A DNA stretch of 64,000 nucleotides from Cognatundibacterium curvum (lineage in GTDB: Bacteria; Pseudomonadota; Gammaproteobacteria; Burkholderiales; Burkholderiaceae_D), in NCBI RefSeq assembly GCF_014284235.1, contig NZ_JACOGD010000009.1, forward strand, positions 1 through 64,000, given 5' to 3'. Of the stretch, positions 9,165 to 17,683 are shown one piece after another. A model generated the notes under the pieces. That model had not been told where the DNA came from. It did not search any database and saw nothing but the letters and a program-made list of their open reading frames with translations. The position numbers and the translations under genes were made by a program. Every line of letters starts with the position of its first letter. Position 1 is the first letter of the stretch.

Positions 9165-9563
9165 ATGTCATTGGTTACCGAAGTTGCTGCAGCAGACAGT
9201 CCACGCGCACTGGCGCATTTTTCTGCCATGCTGGAATGGGAAACGGATTGCTGGGATGTACAGGATGCAATCAATAGCGGACAGCAGGATTTTGTGTTGC
9301 TGGATGTGCGCAGCCATGCCATGTATGCGGCTGGACATATACCGGGTGCGATCAGTTTGCCACATGGAAAAATCGTGGTATCAACCATGAAGAACTATGC
9401 TGCCGGGGCTTTGTTTGTCGTCTATTGTGCGGGGCCGCATTGCAATGGAGCGATACGCGCGGCGATACGGCTGGCCCGTCTCGGCTTGCCAGTCAAAACC
9501 ATGCCTGGTGGTGTGACAGGCTGGATCGATGAGGGCTTTCCACTGATTTCAGAAGCAGTCTGA
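9165..9563 (+). CDS. Single-domain rhodanese (sulfurtransferase-like)
   Basis: A 132-residue rhodanese domain protein. The frame opens at 9135, but the ATG at 9165 follows an AAAGGAAA ribosome site and starts a normal-looking protein. Landmarks are DFVLLDVRSHAMYAAGHIPGA, the usual rhodanese D-x-R and GHIPGA motifs, then VVYCAGPHCNGAIRA carrying the likely active-site Cys in an extended loop, and MPGGVTGWIDEGFPL near the end. Such proteins transfer or carry sulfane sulfur; the physiological donor and acceptor cannot be read from sequence. It is divergent from the GlxA/FtrA-type regulator. Confidence 0.88.
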   Translation: MSLVTEVAAADSPRALAHFSAMLEWETDCWDVQDAINSGQQDFVLLDVRSHAMYAAGHIPGAISLPHGKIVVSTMKNYAAGALFVVYCAGPHCNGAIRAAIRLARLGLPVKTMPGGVTGWIDEGFPLISEAV

Positions 9564-9626
9564 AGGGGGGGGCTGTATTTTGAGCGGGTGGAGCTGAATG
9601 AGGCAGCTGCACGGATGTCTGTGCTG

Positions 9627-9655
9627 CTTCCATACCCGTGAATTTCATTTATAAT
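9627..9655 (+). promoter_or_regulatory. Promoter of the DUF2798 gene leader
   Basis: A perfect TATAAT -10 lies at 9650-9655, with only a weak -35 (CTTCCA at 9627-9632, 17-bp spacer). Transcription from here would begin near 9662 and produce a leader of about 137 nt before the DUF2798 start codon. Confidence 0.55.
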
Positions 9656-9661
9656 GCCCGG

Positions 9662-9798
9662 CGTCGTGTATGAAAATACACATCCGTAAGCGTTTAACGT
9701 CAAGCAACGCGCCCACTGTTACCGGCCAGAACCGGTGCAGTCGCTATGCGTAGTTTGCTTGGCGGGCGCTGCTCTGGTCGCTTATGGAAGCTAAATAT
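9662..9798 (+). ncRNA. Structured 5' leader with pseudoknot potential (riboswitch-like candidate)
   Basis: Between the TATAAT box and the DUF2798 gene the RNA can form a perfect 6-bp hairpin with a GAAA tetraloop (9666-9681). It can also form helix a (CAAGCAA 9701-9707 with TTGCTTG 9755-9761) and helix b (GCGCCC 9709-9714 with GGGCGC 9764-9769). These two cross each other as an H-type pseudoknot, with an inner hairpin (ACTG..ACCGG 9715-9725 with CCGGT.CAGT 9732-9741). A competing helix GCGTT 9690-9694 with AACGC 9706-9710 would disrupt both a and b. The GGAAG ribosome site at 9786-9790 lies 17 nt beyond helix b. No class could be assigned by eye. Confidence 0.6.
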
Positions 9799-10065
9799 AT
9801 GCAGTTACATACCTCAAACACTATTTTCGGATTGCCTAAATTACCGGCTCGCTATGCGTCACTGGTAATGCCGTTCTTGTTGTCGATTTTGATGACTTGC
9901 GTGGTATCTGCCATCAGCACTTTGCGCAGCCTGGGCTGGTCTCCCAGCTTTATACATGTCTGGCTGGGCGCCTGGGGCATCTCCTGGCTATTTGCATTCC
10001 CCACCTTGTTAATCGCCTTGCCTGTCGTCAGGAAGCTCACCGGCTATCTGGTTCGTTCAGTTTGA
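9799..10065 (+). CDS. DUF2798 family small membrane protein
   Basis: An 88-residue protein with two hydrophobic segments (about residues 24-46 and 55-75), matching the DUF2798 family pattern FGLPKLPARYASLVMPFLLS. The ATG at 9799 is preferred over the in-frame ATG at 9784 because GGAAG at 9786-9790 is correctly spaced for it. Function is unknown. The gene stands alone, with an unusually structured leader upstream and a strong terminator downstream, which suggests RNA-level control. Confidence 0.78.
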   Translation: MQLHTSNTIFGLPKLPARYASLVMPFLLSILMTCVVSAISTLRSLGWSPSFIHVWLGAWGISWLFAFPTLLIALPVVRKLTGYLVRSV

Positions 10066-10078
10066 TTCCATCGCGAAG

Positions 10079-10114
10079 ACAACAAAAAGCCAGCGTTTGC
10101 TGGCTTTTTGTTGT
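10079..10114. terminator. Bidirectional terminator
   Basis: A perfect 16-bp inverted repeat with a GTTT loop (GCCAGC/GCTGGC core flanked by A- and T-runs) separates the convergent DUF2798 and TetR genes and can stop transcription from both sides. Confidence 0.9.
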
Positions 10115-10134
10115 GCAACCTGATTAGGCTTTGA

Positions 10135-10722
10135 TCAGGCTTTGATCATATTCATGATGCCGGTAATCATTTGCTTGCTGAGTGCAGGCAGATTGTTTTT
10201 CTCTAAAGTCAGCCAGCGTATCATCACGCGGTGACAAGCGCCCATCATCAAATCCTGTAACAGAATCGGGTCGATTTTCTTGGTAATAACACCGGCTTTT
10301 TGTCCACGCTTGATGGTTGCATGGCCCGCCAGACTCACGCGCAACTGCAGGAAGTGGCGCTTGCTTACCCAGTAAGTCTGAGGGATATTCAAAAATACGA
10401 TGCTGGCGATATTCGGGTTTTTAGCGAAATATTGCACCCATGCCTCAAAAAAAGCACGTATCTGCTGATCGGCTGAGCGTGGGCGGCGTGCCGCTGCCAA
10501 TGCCTGTTCATTTAACTTTTCTATGTCTTGGCGCACGCAGGCATACAACATTTCTTCTTTACTGCCGAAATACTTGTATATCGTTTGTGGGCTGACCCTG
10601 GCTTTTTTGCAAATTTCGCGTATGCCAACGTCGTTAAATGAATTTTTTGCAAACATCGTCAATATCGTACGACGTAAGTTTTCTAAGGTGGCGGCGTCAA
10701 TGACGCGTCTATCGTTCTTCAT
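10135..10722 (-). CDS. TetR/AcrR-family transcriptional regulator
   Basis: A 195-residue TetR-type repressor. The N-terminal helix-turn-helix is plain at about residues 15-60 (LRRTILTMFAKNSFNDVGIR then ARVSPQTIYKYFGSKEEML). The C-terminal ligand-binding half has no family hallmark I can name. It is convergent with the DUF2798 gene and faces a long non-coding gap upstream, so its targets cannot be deduced from neighbours. No palindromic operator was obvious next to its own start. Confidence 0.85.
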   Translation of the reverse strand: MKNDRRVIDAATLENLRRTILTMFAKNSFNDVGIREICKKARVSPQTIYKYFGSKEEMLYACVRQDIEKLNEQALAAARRPRSADQQIRAFFEAWVQYFAKNPNIASIVFLNIPQTYWVSKRHFLQLRVSLAGHATIKRGQKAGVITKKIDPILLQDLMMGACHRVMIRWLTLEKNNLPALSKQMITGIMNMIKA

Positions 10723-11697
10723 TAGCGTAGATATGCAAATTGTGCGTTAAATGGAGTAGCTGATCTTACTTAATGACAAAAAAGGCATGGGACGAACCAG
10801 CAAAAAGCATGGATCATAATGGAGATTAATGTCGGAGACGTCCGGAATGCTAAATTTATTCTTCGTCAATATTTAATTGAGATTTAGATAATATCGAAAA
10901 ATGCTCTGGTTGCGTACAACTTACCATCTAAATTTCATAAAAAGGGAAGTTGTTCTGCGACAAAACAAAGTATGCATTAAACGACGTTTTGATGCTAATT
11001 TTCTCTAATTTGAAGTAACAATAAGTAACGTCTGTTTTCAGATTGAAATCACTCGCTGCCCAAAATAAGAAAAAAATTCTCGCAAGTGAGCACGGTTGCA
11101 TAAGGGAAATGTTTTCTGTACTTGGGTAAATCCAATATTTGATTTCACTGAAATGTATCTATTTGCAAATTGCGAAGCTGGGCTTTACTTCTTTATGTAA
11201 CAATAATCCCTGAACTTAAGTCTTGGCCACGCTGGCTGCGTGACGGCGTGCTGCGCAGCAGCTTGCACAAGCTGTAGCACCCTTAGCGTGCCCTGCCAGA
11301 GATTGACCTAAGTCTGACGTAACGATCTTTCCATACACCAGGGTTGTTGACATTTTCAGTTAGCGCCAACATTGAGCATTTAGCTTATGCATAAAGATCA
11401 CGGGCTGCATACAGCCCAAATGCAGAGCGGCAAGTTTCACCAGGCTCACAGGTTCTTCTGGCGCTGCGTTGCGCTTGTAACCGGATCGCCGGCCTGGAAG
11501 GCCAGGTCTGAGTTTGTTGTATTCCACTCACAGTGTGCAACTTCTCCATTTGACTCACCAGGCCAGGCACCTGCGGCAGGCTTTGCACCCAACCAATGTA
11601 ATGTTATCTGGCTCCAGGCATTTGCCTTGTTTTCGCAATATTGCTGTCTTGCGTAATGGTGTAGGTGAAGTGCTATTTTTGGGAAAGAGAGAAAAAT
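10723..11697. other. Long non-coding gap
   Basis: About 975 bp without a credible gene. The part 10740-11220 is distinctly AT-rich; 11230-11690 is closer to genome average. Short palindromes occur at 11249-11260 (TGCTGCGCAGCA) and 11260-11273 (AGCTTGCACAAGCT). A short frame at 11387-11656 lacks a ribosome site and family resemblance. The region must include the TetR gene promoter and the promoter of the kinase-like gene. Confidence 0.5.
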
Positions 11698-13605
11698 TTG
11701 GGATTTGAGAAACGCTATCCAGGCAAAGCTGTTTGGACTTATTTGCTGACTGGTATTACGTTGACTGGCATGCTTGCGTTTGTGAGTGTCCTGCTTGCAT
11801 GGCCGTTATCCGGCTCCCGCGTATTTTCAGCTTGGCTGTTACTGTTGATAGGATTGCTGCTGACATGGCTCCTCAGCGCCTATCTGAGATGGAAAGACAG
11901 TCGCAGCTTATCGGCGCTGGAAACGCAAAGTTATCAGGATGCCGCTCAGCTTGCCATATTGCAAGAACGGGCCGATAGTTTGACGAAAGCGCTGGATACC
12001 AGCAATCAGCGTCTGATTGAAGCCTTGCAGCAAATAGATCAGATGCGGCATCAGTTCATGGAAAATGAGCGTTATCTGATGCTGGATGCGCTGGTGCATG
12101 GCGTGGCCAGTGAGCTGGTATCGCCAGTCAGTAATCTGGTCCTGTTGAATTCCACGTTGGCGGATGCCTCCGTCCAGTTAAAAAAAATGGCGGAAGGCGA
12201 AGCCACGCGCAGCGGTTTGCGTAATCTCTCTGCCCAGTTTCAGCAGGGTACCAGCATGCTGAGTCAGAACCTGCAAAAGGTGGATGATCTGATGCTCAGC
12301 GTAAAGCAATTGGTATCGGGTCAGCGCAATAGCCAGAAACGTGAATTTTCCTTGCAGACTATGCTGGATGAAAGCTGTGCAGCCTTGCAGAGCAGGGTCA
12401 GACTCTCCAATCACGTGATGCTGATCGAGGTGGAATACGGCATCGTGATGAACTCTTATCCGGGTGCGATTACGCAACTGATGCTTAACCTGTTTAATAA
12501 TGCATTTGTGCATGCTTTAGATGGCGTGGAGCAGGGCCTGATCAGTCTTAAAGCCTGCAAATCCGATGATGACACAGTCAGGATTATTTTTTCCGATAAT
12601 GGTCAGGGTATCGACGAAGCCTTGCTCAAAGAAATACTGCAACCCATGTTGCTCAAAAAAATAGGCAAAGCAGGCTGTGGACTGGGACTGCATGTGTGTC
12701 AGCATCTGGTCAGTTTTGTACTCGGTGGCCGTATGCTGGTGGAAAGCAAGACCGGTGTGGGCACGACGATTACGGTGTATTTGCCGCTGGAAGCGCCCGA
12801 TGTGTCCACGGGAACCATCAAAGTCGGGGTACCGAAAGATGTGTACGATGACTGGCAATTGCTGTTGCAGCAGGGCCTGGCTTATGATGCAGCGTCTCCG
12901 GCTTTTGACGGTTTTGACAGGATAAGGCGGGATCTGGTCGAGCTGCGCTTTCTGATGCAGGCCTTGCGCGACTATTTGCCAGAGTCGGAGGCCGTGCTGG
13001 TACCCGTGACCGACTATGCGACCGGGCTGCGTATGCTGCAAACCGCGCAGTTATCCGTGCTGGGAACCACAGTATGGGAAACGGATGCACAGGCCATTGC
13101 AAGCGAGGTGCTGCTGTCTGCGCCCGTCATCACTGCAGAGCAATCCCTGGTTGGTATTTACACTTTACCCGGCAATGAAATGGCTTTACGTTGCCGCAAA
13201 AAAGAAGACTTGCGTGATCTGCGCTTTGTTTGCAGTAAAGACTGGAGCGTGGACTGGACGACTTTGCAGCAGCTTGGCGTGAAGCATTGCCTGGAGTTGA
13301 AAAACTGGCATGAAATGGTGCTCATGCTGGCGGAGGGCGAAGTCGATGCCATACTCGCGCCATTTTCTATGCGGGATGATCTGGCGCTGCAGGTGGATGG
13401 ACATATCTTTGTTCCGGTGCCGGGCATACGGGTAGCCTTGCGTGCCAGCCGCCATTTTGCGCTCAGCCCCGACGGCTATGGCCCACAATTGATGGAAAAG
13501 GTAATGCCTGGCATATTGGCTGAGGTCGACAACGGCCACTTTGCGTCAGCCTTGCTGCAATGTGGTTATCTGAATCAGGCCACCAGTACTTGGGAAATCT
13601 GGTAA
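11698..13605 (+). CDS. Atypical sensor histidine kinase homologue with serine at the H-box and a C-terminal SBP-like domain
   Basis: About 635 residues. The start is uncertain: TTG at 11698 has AGAGAG upstream, whereas GTG at 11665 lacks a ribosome site. Two membrane helices lie close to the N-terminus, then a coiled-coil-like stretch, then the dimerisation box. There the usual GVAHE reads GVASE: the codon at 12109-12111 is AGT (Ser), so the normal phosphoacceptor is missing. The ATPase domain looks intact (LMLNLFNNAFVHAL N-box; DNGQGID; GCGLGLHV). It is followed by about 255 residues starting TIKVGVPKDVYDDW that resemble a solute-binding (SBP) domain, here predicted to be cytoplasmic. No response regulator is adjacent. 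It may be a pseudokinase or use another acceptor. Confidence 0.8.
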   Translation: MGFEKRYPGKAVWTYLLTGITLTGMLAFVSVLLAWPLSGSRVFSAWLLLLIGLLLTWLLSAYLRWKDSRSLSALETQSYQDAAQLAILQERADSLTKALDTSNQRLIEALQQIDQMRHQFMENERYLMLDALVHGVASELVSPVSNLVLLNSTLADASVQLKKMAEGEATRSGLRNLSAQFQQGTSMLSQNLQKVDDLMLSVKQLVSGQRNSQKREFSLQTMLDESCAALQSRVRLSNHVMLIEVEYGIVMNSYPGAITQLMLNLFNNAFVHALDGVEQGLISLKACKSDDDTVRIIFSDNGQGIDEALLKEILQPMLLKKIGKAGCGLGLHVCQHLVSFVLGGRMLVESKTGVGTTITVYLPLEAPDVSTGTIKVGVPKDVYDDWQLLLQQGLAYDAASPAFDGFDRIRRDLVELRFLMQALRDYLPESEAVLVPVTDYATGLRMLQTAQLSVLGTTVWETDAQAIASEVLLSAPVITAEQSLVGIYTLPGNEMALRCRKKEDLRDLRFVCSKDWSVDWTTLQQLGVKHCLELKNWHEMVLMLAEGEVDAILAPFSMRDDLALQVDGHIFVPVPGIRVALRASRHFALSPDGYGPQLMEKVMPGILAEVDNGHFASALLQCGYLNQATSTWEIW

Positions 13606-13773
13606 TGATATGCCGCTGCGAACTGTGCACATTGCGCTGAAAAATCTTCATCGTTCACTTGAAAATTTTGTCAGGTGGCTCGTTTGAGCCACTTTTAGCC
13701 CTTAGCCAGGTGGATCAGGACCAATTTTTAGCGACAACTACCGCTGTGCTGGCTCACTGGTACAACCAATTCT

Positions 13774-14499
13774 TTAACTGCCACTGGCCTGCGTATCTTC
13801 GTCTTGCCGGAAATAGCGCCGTACAAAGTCGATATGGGTATGCATGGCAGTGCGTGCTTCTTCGGGTTCTCCATCGCAAATCGCATCGGCAAAAGCCTGG
13901 TGCTGCTGCATCAGCTGAGCTGAAATCACCGGGTCCTGTTGCCGCATACCGACGCCGTTGACGGTGATGTGTTCACGTAACATGCTGATGATGCTGGTCT
14001 GTAAATGCAGGAACATCACATTGTGCGAAGCCATCGCAATTGCTTCATGTAGCTGTGCGTCGGCATCGGATTCGGCCACGGTATCCTGTTCGTCATGCGC
14101 GGTTTTCAGGGCCAGCATCAGACTACGGATTTTTTGTTTATCGCTGTCAGTGGCGCGTTGTGCCGCGAAATAGGCGGTGGCTCCCTCTAAGACGCGCCGG
14201 AATTCCAGAATATCCGAGCGTAACGCCGGATGATCGCTGACTAATTGCGCCCACGGCGAAGGCAGATGACTGCGCAATTGTTCACTCACAAACACACCGG
14301 CACCGGGTTTGACGCGTAACAGGCCGCGCGCTGCCAGCCGCTGTATCGCTTCGCGTACCGTATTGCGCGACACCGTGTATTGCTCCGCCAGCTGGCGTTC
14401 CGGCGCTAAACGGCTGCCACTGGGCAGGCTGCCATCCAGCAGCGCACTCTCCAGCTTACGCATTACTTCTTCTACCCGGCCTCGGCTGCTTGTCGTCAT
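13774..14499 (-). CDS. lldR: LldR/LutR-type GntR (FadR subfamily) repressor of lactate genes
   Basis: A 241-residue regulator with an N-terminal winged helix (LAPERQLAEQYTVSRNTVRE) and a C-terminal FCD effector domain with metal-binding-type His residues (DADAQLHEAIAMASHN; HQAF). The frame extends to a TTG at 14529, but the ATG at 14499 with GGAA upstream is chosen because the extension would run through the operator. The gene is divergent from lutA, and a textbook LldR palindrome lies between them. It would repress lutABC-lctP and itself until L-lactate is present. Confidence 0.88.
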   Translation of the reverse strand: MTTSSRGRVEEVMRKLESALLDGSLPSGSRLAPERQLAEQYTVSRNTVREAIQRLAARGLLRVKPGAGVFVSEQLRSHLPSPWAQLVSDHPALRSDILEFRRVLEGATAYFAAQRATDSDKQKIRSLMLALKTAHDEQDTVAESDADAQLHEAIAMASHNVMFLHLQTSIISMLREHITVNGVGMRQQDPVISAQLMQQHQAFADAICDGEPEEARTAMHTHIDFVRRYFRQDEDTQASGS

Positions 14500-14514
14500 T
14501 GTGTATTCCGTATC

Positions 14515-14531
14515 AATTGGTCCTACCAATT
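14515..14531. promoter_or_regulatory. LldR/FadR-type operator
   Basis: AATTGGTCCTACCAATT is an almost perfect palindrome with TTGGT/ACCAA arms. It closely resembles the operators described for E. coli LldR and sits between the regulator gene and lutA. Confidence 0.8.
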
Positions 14532-14609
14532 TGGTGATCTGTCAGGTCGCTGAGATTATACGCAAAACTTTTACTTATAAATCGTCACAATCAGCAGCCG
14601 GAGACCCGC

Positions 14610-15434
14610 GTGCAAAGCAGAATCTATCCCAAGCGATCTGAACACGTTTACCTGTTCGTTACCTGTCTGGTCGATATGTTTGTGCCCGAGGCCGGCATGG
14701 ATGCGGTACGCCTGCTGGAACGGGAAGGCATTACGGTGCACTATCCCGAACAGCAAAGCTGTTGTGGCCAGCCCGCTTACAGCAGCGGCAATCCTGAGCA
14801 GGCACGTGCCGTGGCTGCCGCCCAGATGGCTTTGTTTACTGAAGACTGGCCGGTCATCGTTCCTTCTGGCTCCTGCGCTGGCATGATGCGCCATCACTGG
14901 GTAAGGCTGTTTGCTGATGATGCGCAGCAGGCGCAACGCGCAGCCAATTTGTCGGAACGTGTGTTTGAACTCACTGAATATTTGCAGCAGGTATTGCAGC
15001 TGGATTTCGCGCAGCTGGCGCAGGCCAATACCCAGACCGAACGCGTTGCTTTGCATACGTCCTGCGGCGCAAGGCGTGAGATGGGTACCCGGCAGCACGG
15101 CGTGGCGACACTGGCGCAACTGCACGCCGTGACGCTGGCGGAACATCAGCGTGAATCCGAATGCTGTGGCTTTGGCGGTACCTTCTCACTCAAACATCCC
15201 GCCATCTCCGGTGCGATGGTAATGGATAAACTGGCCGCCTTGCGTGCCACTTCCTGTCAAGGCGTGGTCACAGCCGATTGTGGCTGCCTGCTGAATCTGC
15301 GCCATGCCGCTGAATACCAACAGCAGCCAGTCCGCATTGAACACATGGCGAGTTTTTTATGGCGTCGTACCAATGCAGCCGATGCATTGCAAGCCGATCT
15401 GCCATCCAACAAACCCGCAGGAGAGCCAGTATGA
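14610..15434 (+). CDS. lutA: L-lactate utilisation protein LutA (CCG-domain Fe-S oxidoreductase)
   Basis: A 274-residue subunit of the LutABC L-lactate oxidising complex. It has two cysteine-rich CCG domains: one with EQQSCCGQPAYSSGN and the second with ESECCGFGGTFSLKHP, which are the heterodisulfide-reductase-type cluster ligands. The start is GTG at 14610, supported by a GGAGA ribosome site six nucleotides away; no suitable ATG exists nearby. Its stop overlaps the lutC start (ATGA at 15431-15434), indicating translational coupling. It is under the LldR operator just upstream. Confidence 0.92.
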   Translation: MQSRIYPKRSEHVYLFVTCLVDMFVPEAGMDAVRLLEREGITVHYPEQQSCCGQPAYSSGNPEQARAVAAAQMALFTEDWPVIVPSGSCAGMMRHHWVRLFADDAQQAQRAANLSERVFELTEYLQQVLQLDFAQLAQANTQTERVALHTSCGARREMGTRQHGVATLAQLHAVTLAEHQRESECCGFGGTFSLKHPAISGAMVMDKLAALRATSCQGVVTADCGCLLNLRHAAEYQQQPVRIEHMASFLWRRTNAADALQADLPSNKPAGEPV

Positions 15435-16150
15435 GCGCCGCGCGTGAGCTGATTTTGCAGCGTTTGCGAACTGCGGCACAGCAGAGTGCGCCAGCGGCAC
15501 CGGTGGCGCAACTGGATGCCCGCATCCAGCAACACTTTCAGGCCAAAAAGCGGCCAGCAGCCGCATATTTGCTCAGTGAAATGCAAAAACAGCTGGAGCT
15601 GTTACATGCCGAAGTCCTGTGCTGCAAAGAGGCCGACTGGCCAGCACAACTGGCTCAAAAATTAAGTGCGACGACAGTCAGGCGTGTGCTGACCCATACC
15701 GCGCATCCTGCGAGTCAGGCCTTGCAAGCTTGCTTGCCGGCGCAGTTTGAACTGCTGGATTTTGATCAGCCTATAGAACACTGGAAGCAGGCTTTGTTTG
15801 AACAGATTGATGCCGGATTTACGGTGGTGCGCTCAGCCATCGCCAGTACCGGCACCCTGATCGTTGCCGCTGCACCGGACATGCCGCGCACGATGTCGCT
15901 GGTGCCGCCGCTGCATATCGCGCTGCTGTATGCGAGTCAGTTACACGCCGATCTGTACACCGCCTGTCAGGCTGAGGGCTGGGCGCAAGGTATGCCCAGT
16001 AATCTGGTAATGATTTCCGGCCCGTCCAAAACTTCCGATATTCAGCAAACCCTGGCCTATGGAGCACATGGTCCGCGTGCGCTGTGGGTGGTTTTGATCG
16101 ATGACCTTGGCGATGAGCTGGCCAGTGAGCTTAGCGATAAGCTGGCTTAA
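15431..16150 (+). CDS. lutC: L-lactate utilisation protein LutC (LUD domain)
   Basis: A 239-residue LUD-domain protein. Landmarks are VRSAIASTGTLIV and the SGPSKTSDIQ stretch, both typical of LutC/YkgG. The ATG at 15431 overlaps the lutA stop by four bases; the longer upstream frame is just read-through of the other reading frame. The order here is lutA-lutC-lutB, different from the B. subtilis order, but all three subunits are present and in tight linkage. Confidence 0.92.
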   Translation: MSAARELILQRLRTAAQQSAPAAPVAQLDARIQQHFQAKKRPAAAYLLSEMQKQLELLHAEVLCCKEADWPAQLAQKLSATTVRRVLTHTAHPASQALQACLPAQFELLDFDQPIEHWKQALFEQIDAGFTVVRSAIASTGTLIVAAAPDMPRTMSLVPPLHIALLYASQLHADLYTACQAEGWAQGMPSNLVMISGPSKTSDIQQTLAYGAHGPRALWVVLIDDLGDELASELSDKLA

Positions 16151-16160
16151 GGAGCAAAAG

Positions 16161-17612
16161 ATGAAAAACCAGGTTCAGCCTTTACAGTTTGTCGCCCCCG
16201 CTGATTTCCAGGCGCGCAGCAAAGCCGCTGTGAATGATCCTAAGCTGCGCCAGAGCTTTCGCGGCGCGATGGATTTTTTACAGAATAAACGCAGTGTGCA
16301 ATTTCCGGATCAAAGCGAACTGGAACAATTACGCGATCTGGGCGAAGCGATACGTCAGCACGCGCTGGCACGCCTGCCGGATTTACTGGTACAGCTCGAG
16401 CTCAGGCTGACGCAAGCCGGTGTGCAAGTGCACTGGGCGCAAAATGCAGAGGAAGCGAATCAGCTGATTTTGCAGATCGCGCGCCAGCAACAGGCGACCC
16501 GTGTGATCAAGGGCAAGTCCATGGTCAGCGAAGAAATCGAAATGAACCATGCGCTGGAACAGCATGGCATTCATTGTCTGGAATCCGATATGGGGGAATA
16601 CATCGTGCAGATGGCCGATGAAAAACCTTCGCATATCGTGATGCCCGCAATCCATAAAACCAAGCAGGATATTGGCACCTTATTTGCCGACAATATTCCC
16701 GATACGCCTTACAGCGAAGACGTCGATACGCTGATCCAGACGGGTCGCCGCGCGCTGCGTCAGGCCTTTATTGACGCCGACATCGGACTCTCAGGCGTGA
16801 ATTTCGCCGCTGCTGATACCGGTACTTTGTGGCTGGTCGAGAATGAAGGCAATGGGCGTTTGACCACTACCGTGCCCGACACGCATATCGCCTTGATGGG
16901 GATAGAAAAAGTGGTGGAGAAACTGGAGCACATCGTGCCCTTGTCCAGTCTGCTGACGCGCTCTGCAACCGGTCAGGCGATCACCACGTATTTCAATCTG
17001 ATCTCTGGTCCGCGCCGTGCCGGTGAAAAAGATGGCCCGCGCCAGATGCATCTGATTTTGCTCGACAATGGCCGCAGTCAGGCTTACGCCGATCAGCAAT
17101 TGCGCAGTACGCTGCAATGCATACGCTGCGGTGCCTGTATGAACCATTGCCCGGTGTATGCGCGTATCGGTGGTCACGCCTATGGCACCACTTATCCGGG
17201 GCCGATAGGCAAAATCATTTCACCGCATTTGCTGGGGCTGGACAGCACCGCCGATCTGGCGACGGCTTCTTCATTATGCGGCGCCTGCGCGGAAGTGTGT
17301 CCGGTGCGGATACCAATTCCTGAATTGCTGATACGCCTGCGCACCGAGGCCAACCGCCATCCGCAAGAGCAGGTTGCACATCCTTTAAAAGGGCAGGGCG
17401 CACATTTTTCGCAAAGCGAAAAAATGATCTGGAAATTCTGGAGCGGCGCGTATGCCACGCCTAAGTTATACCGCAGCTTCCGCTGGATGGTGACGCGCTT
17501 CAGACATCTGACGCCGACCGCACAGATGGGCTGGACCGCACACCGCACCCCCTTAAAACCGGCCCCGCGCAGCTTTTCCGAATTGCTCAAAGACAAAGGG
17601 AAAACCGACTGA
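16161..17612 (+). CDS. lutB: L-lactate utilisation protein LutB (LUD + 4Fe-4S)
   Basis: A 483-residue subunit with an N-terminal LUD domain (SKAAVNDPKLRQSFRGAMDF, then SGVNFAAADTGTLWLVENEG) and a C-terminal pair of 4Fe-4S motifs, CIRCGACMNHCPVY and CGACAEVCPVRIPI, about residues 315-385. The ATG at 16161 is preceded by AAGGAG. The gene begins ten bases after lutC. With LutA and LutC it oxidises L-lactate to pyruvate. Confidence 0.93.
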   Translation: MKNQVQPLQFVAPADFQARSKAAVNDPKLRQSFRGAMDFLQNKRSVQFPDQSELEQLRDLGEAIRQHALARLPDLLVQLELRLTQAGVQVHWAQNAEEANQLILQIARQQQATRVIKGKSMVSEEIEMNHALEQHGIHCLESDMGEYIVQMADEKPSHIVMPAIHKTKQDIGTLFADNIPDTPYSEDVDTLIQTGRRALRQAFIDADIGLSGVNFAAADTGTLWLVENEGNGRLTTTVPDTHIALMGIEKVVEKLEHIVPLSSLLTRSATGQAITTYFNLISGPRRAGEKDGPRQMHLILLDNGRSQAYADQQLRSTLQCIRCGACMNHCPVYARIGGHAYGTTYPGPIGKIISPHLLGLDSTADLATASSLCGACAEVCPVRIPIPELLIRLRTEANRHPQEQVAHPLKGQGAHFSQSEKMIWKFWSGAYATPKLYRSFRWMVTRFRHLTPTAQMGWTAHRTPLKPAPRSFSELLKDKGKTD

Positions 17613-17683
17613 GCCGGGCCTGACACTGTTTCGTTGTAAGCCGCTACATTCAATTTAATAAATGCATATTGGAGGAGACCAGA

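Noticed and set aside
11387..11656. An 89-codon frame in the gap before the atypical kinase
   Set aside because: No ribosome site, no family resemblance, and several overlapping frames of similar length exist in the same stretch.
14571..15146. A 191-codon minus-strand frame opposite lutA
   Set aside because: It lies entirely over lutA, whose cysteine motifs and operon position are clear.
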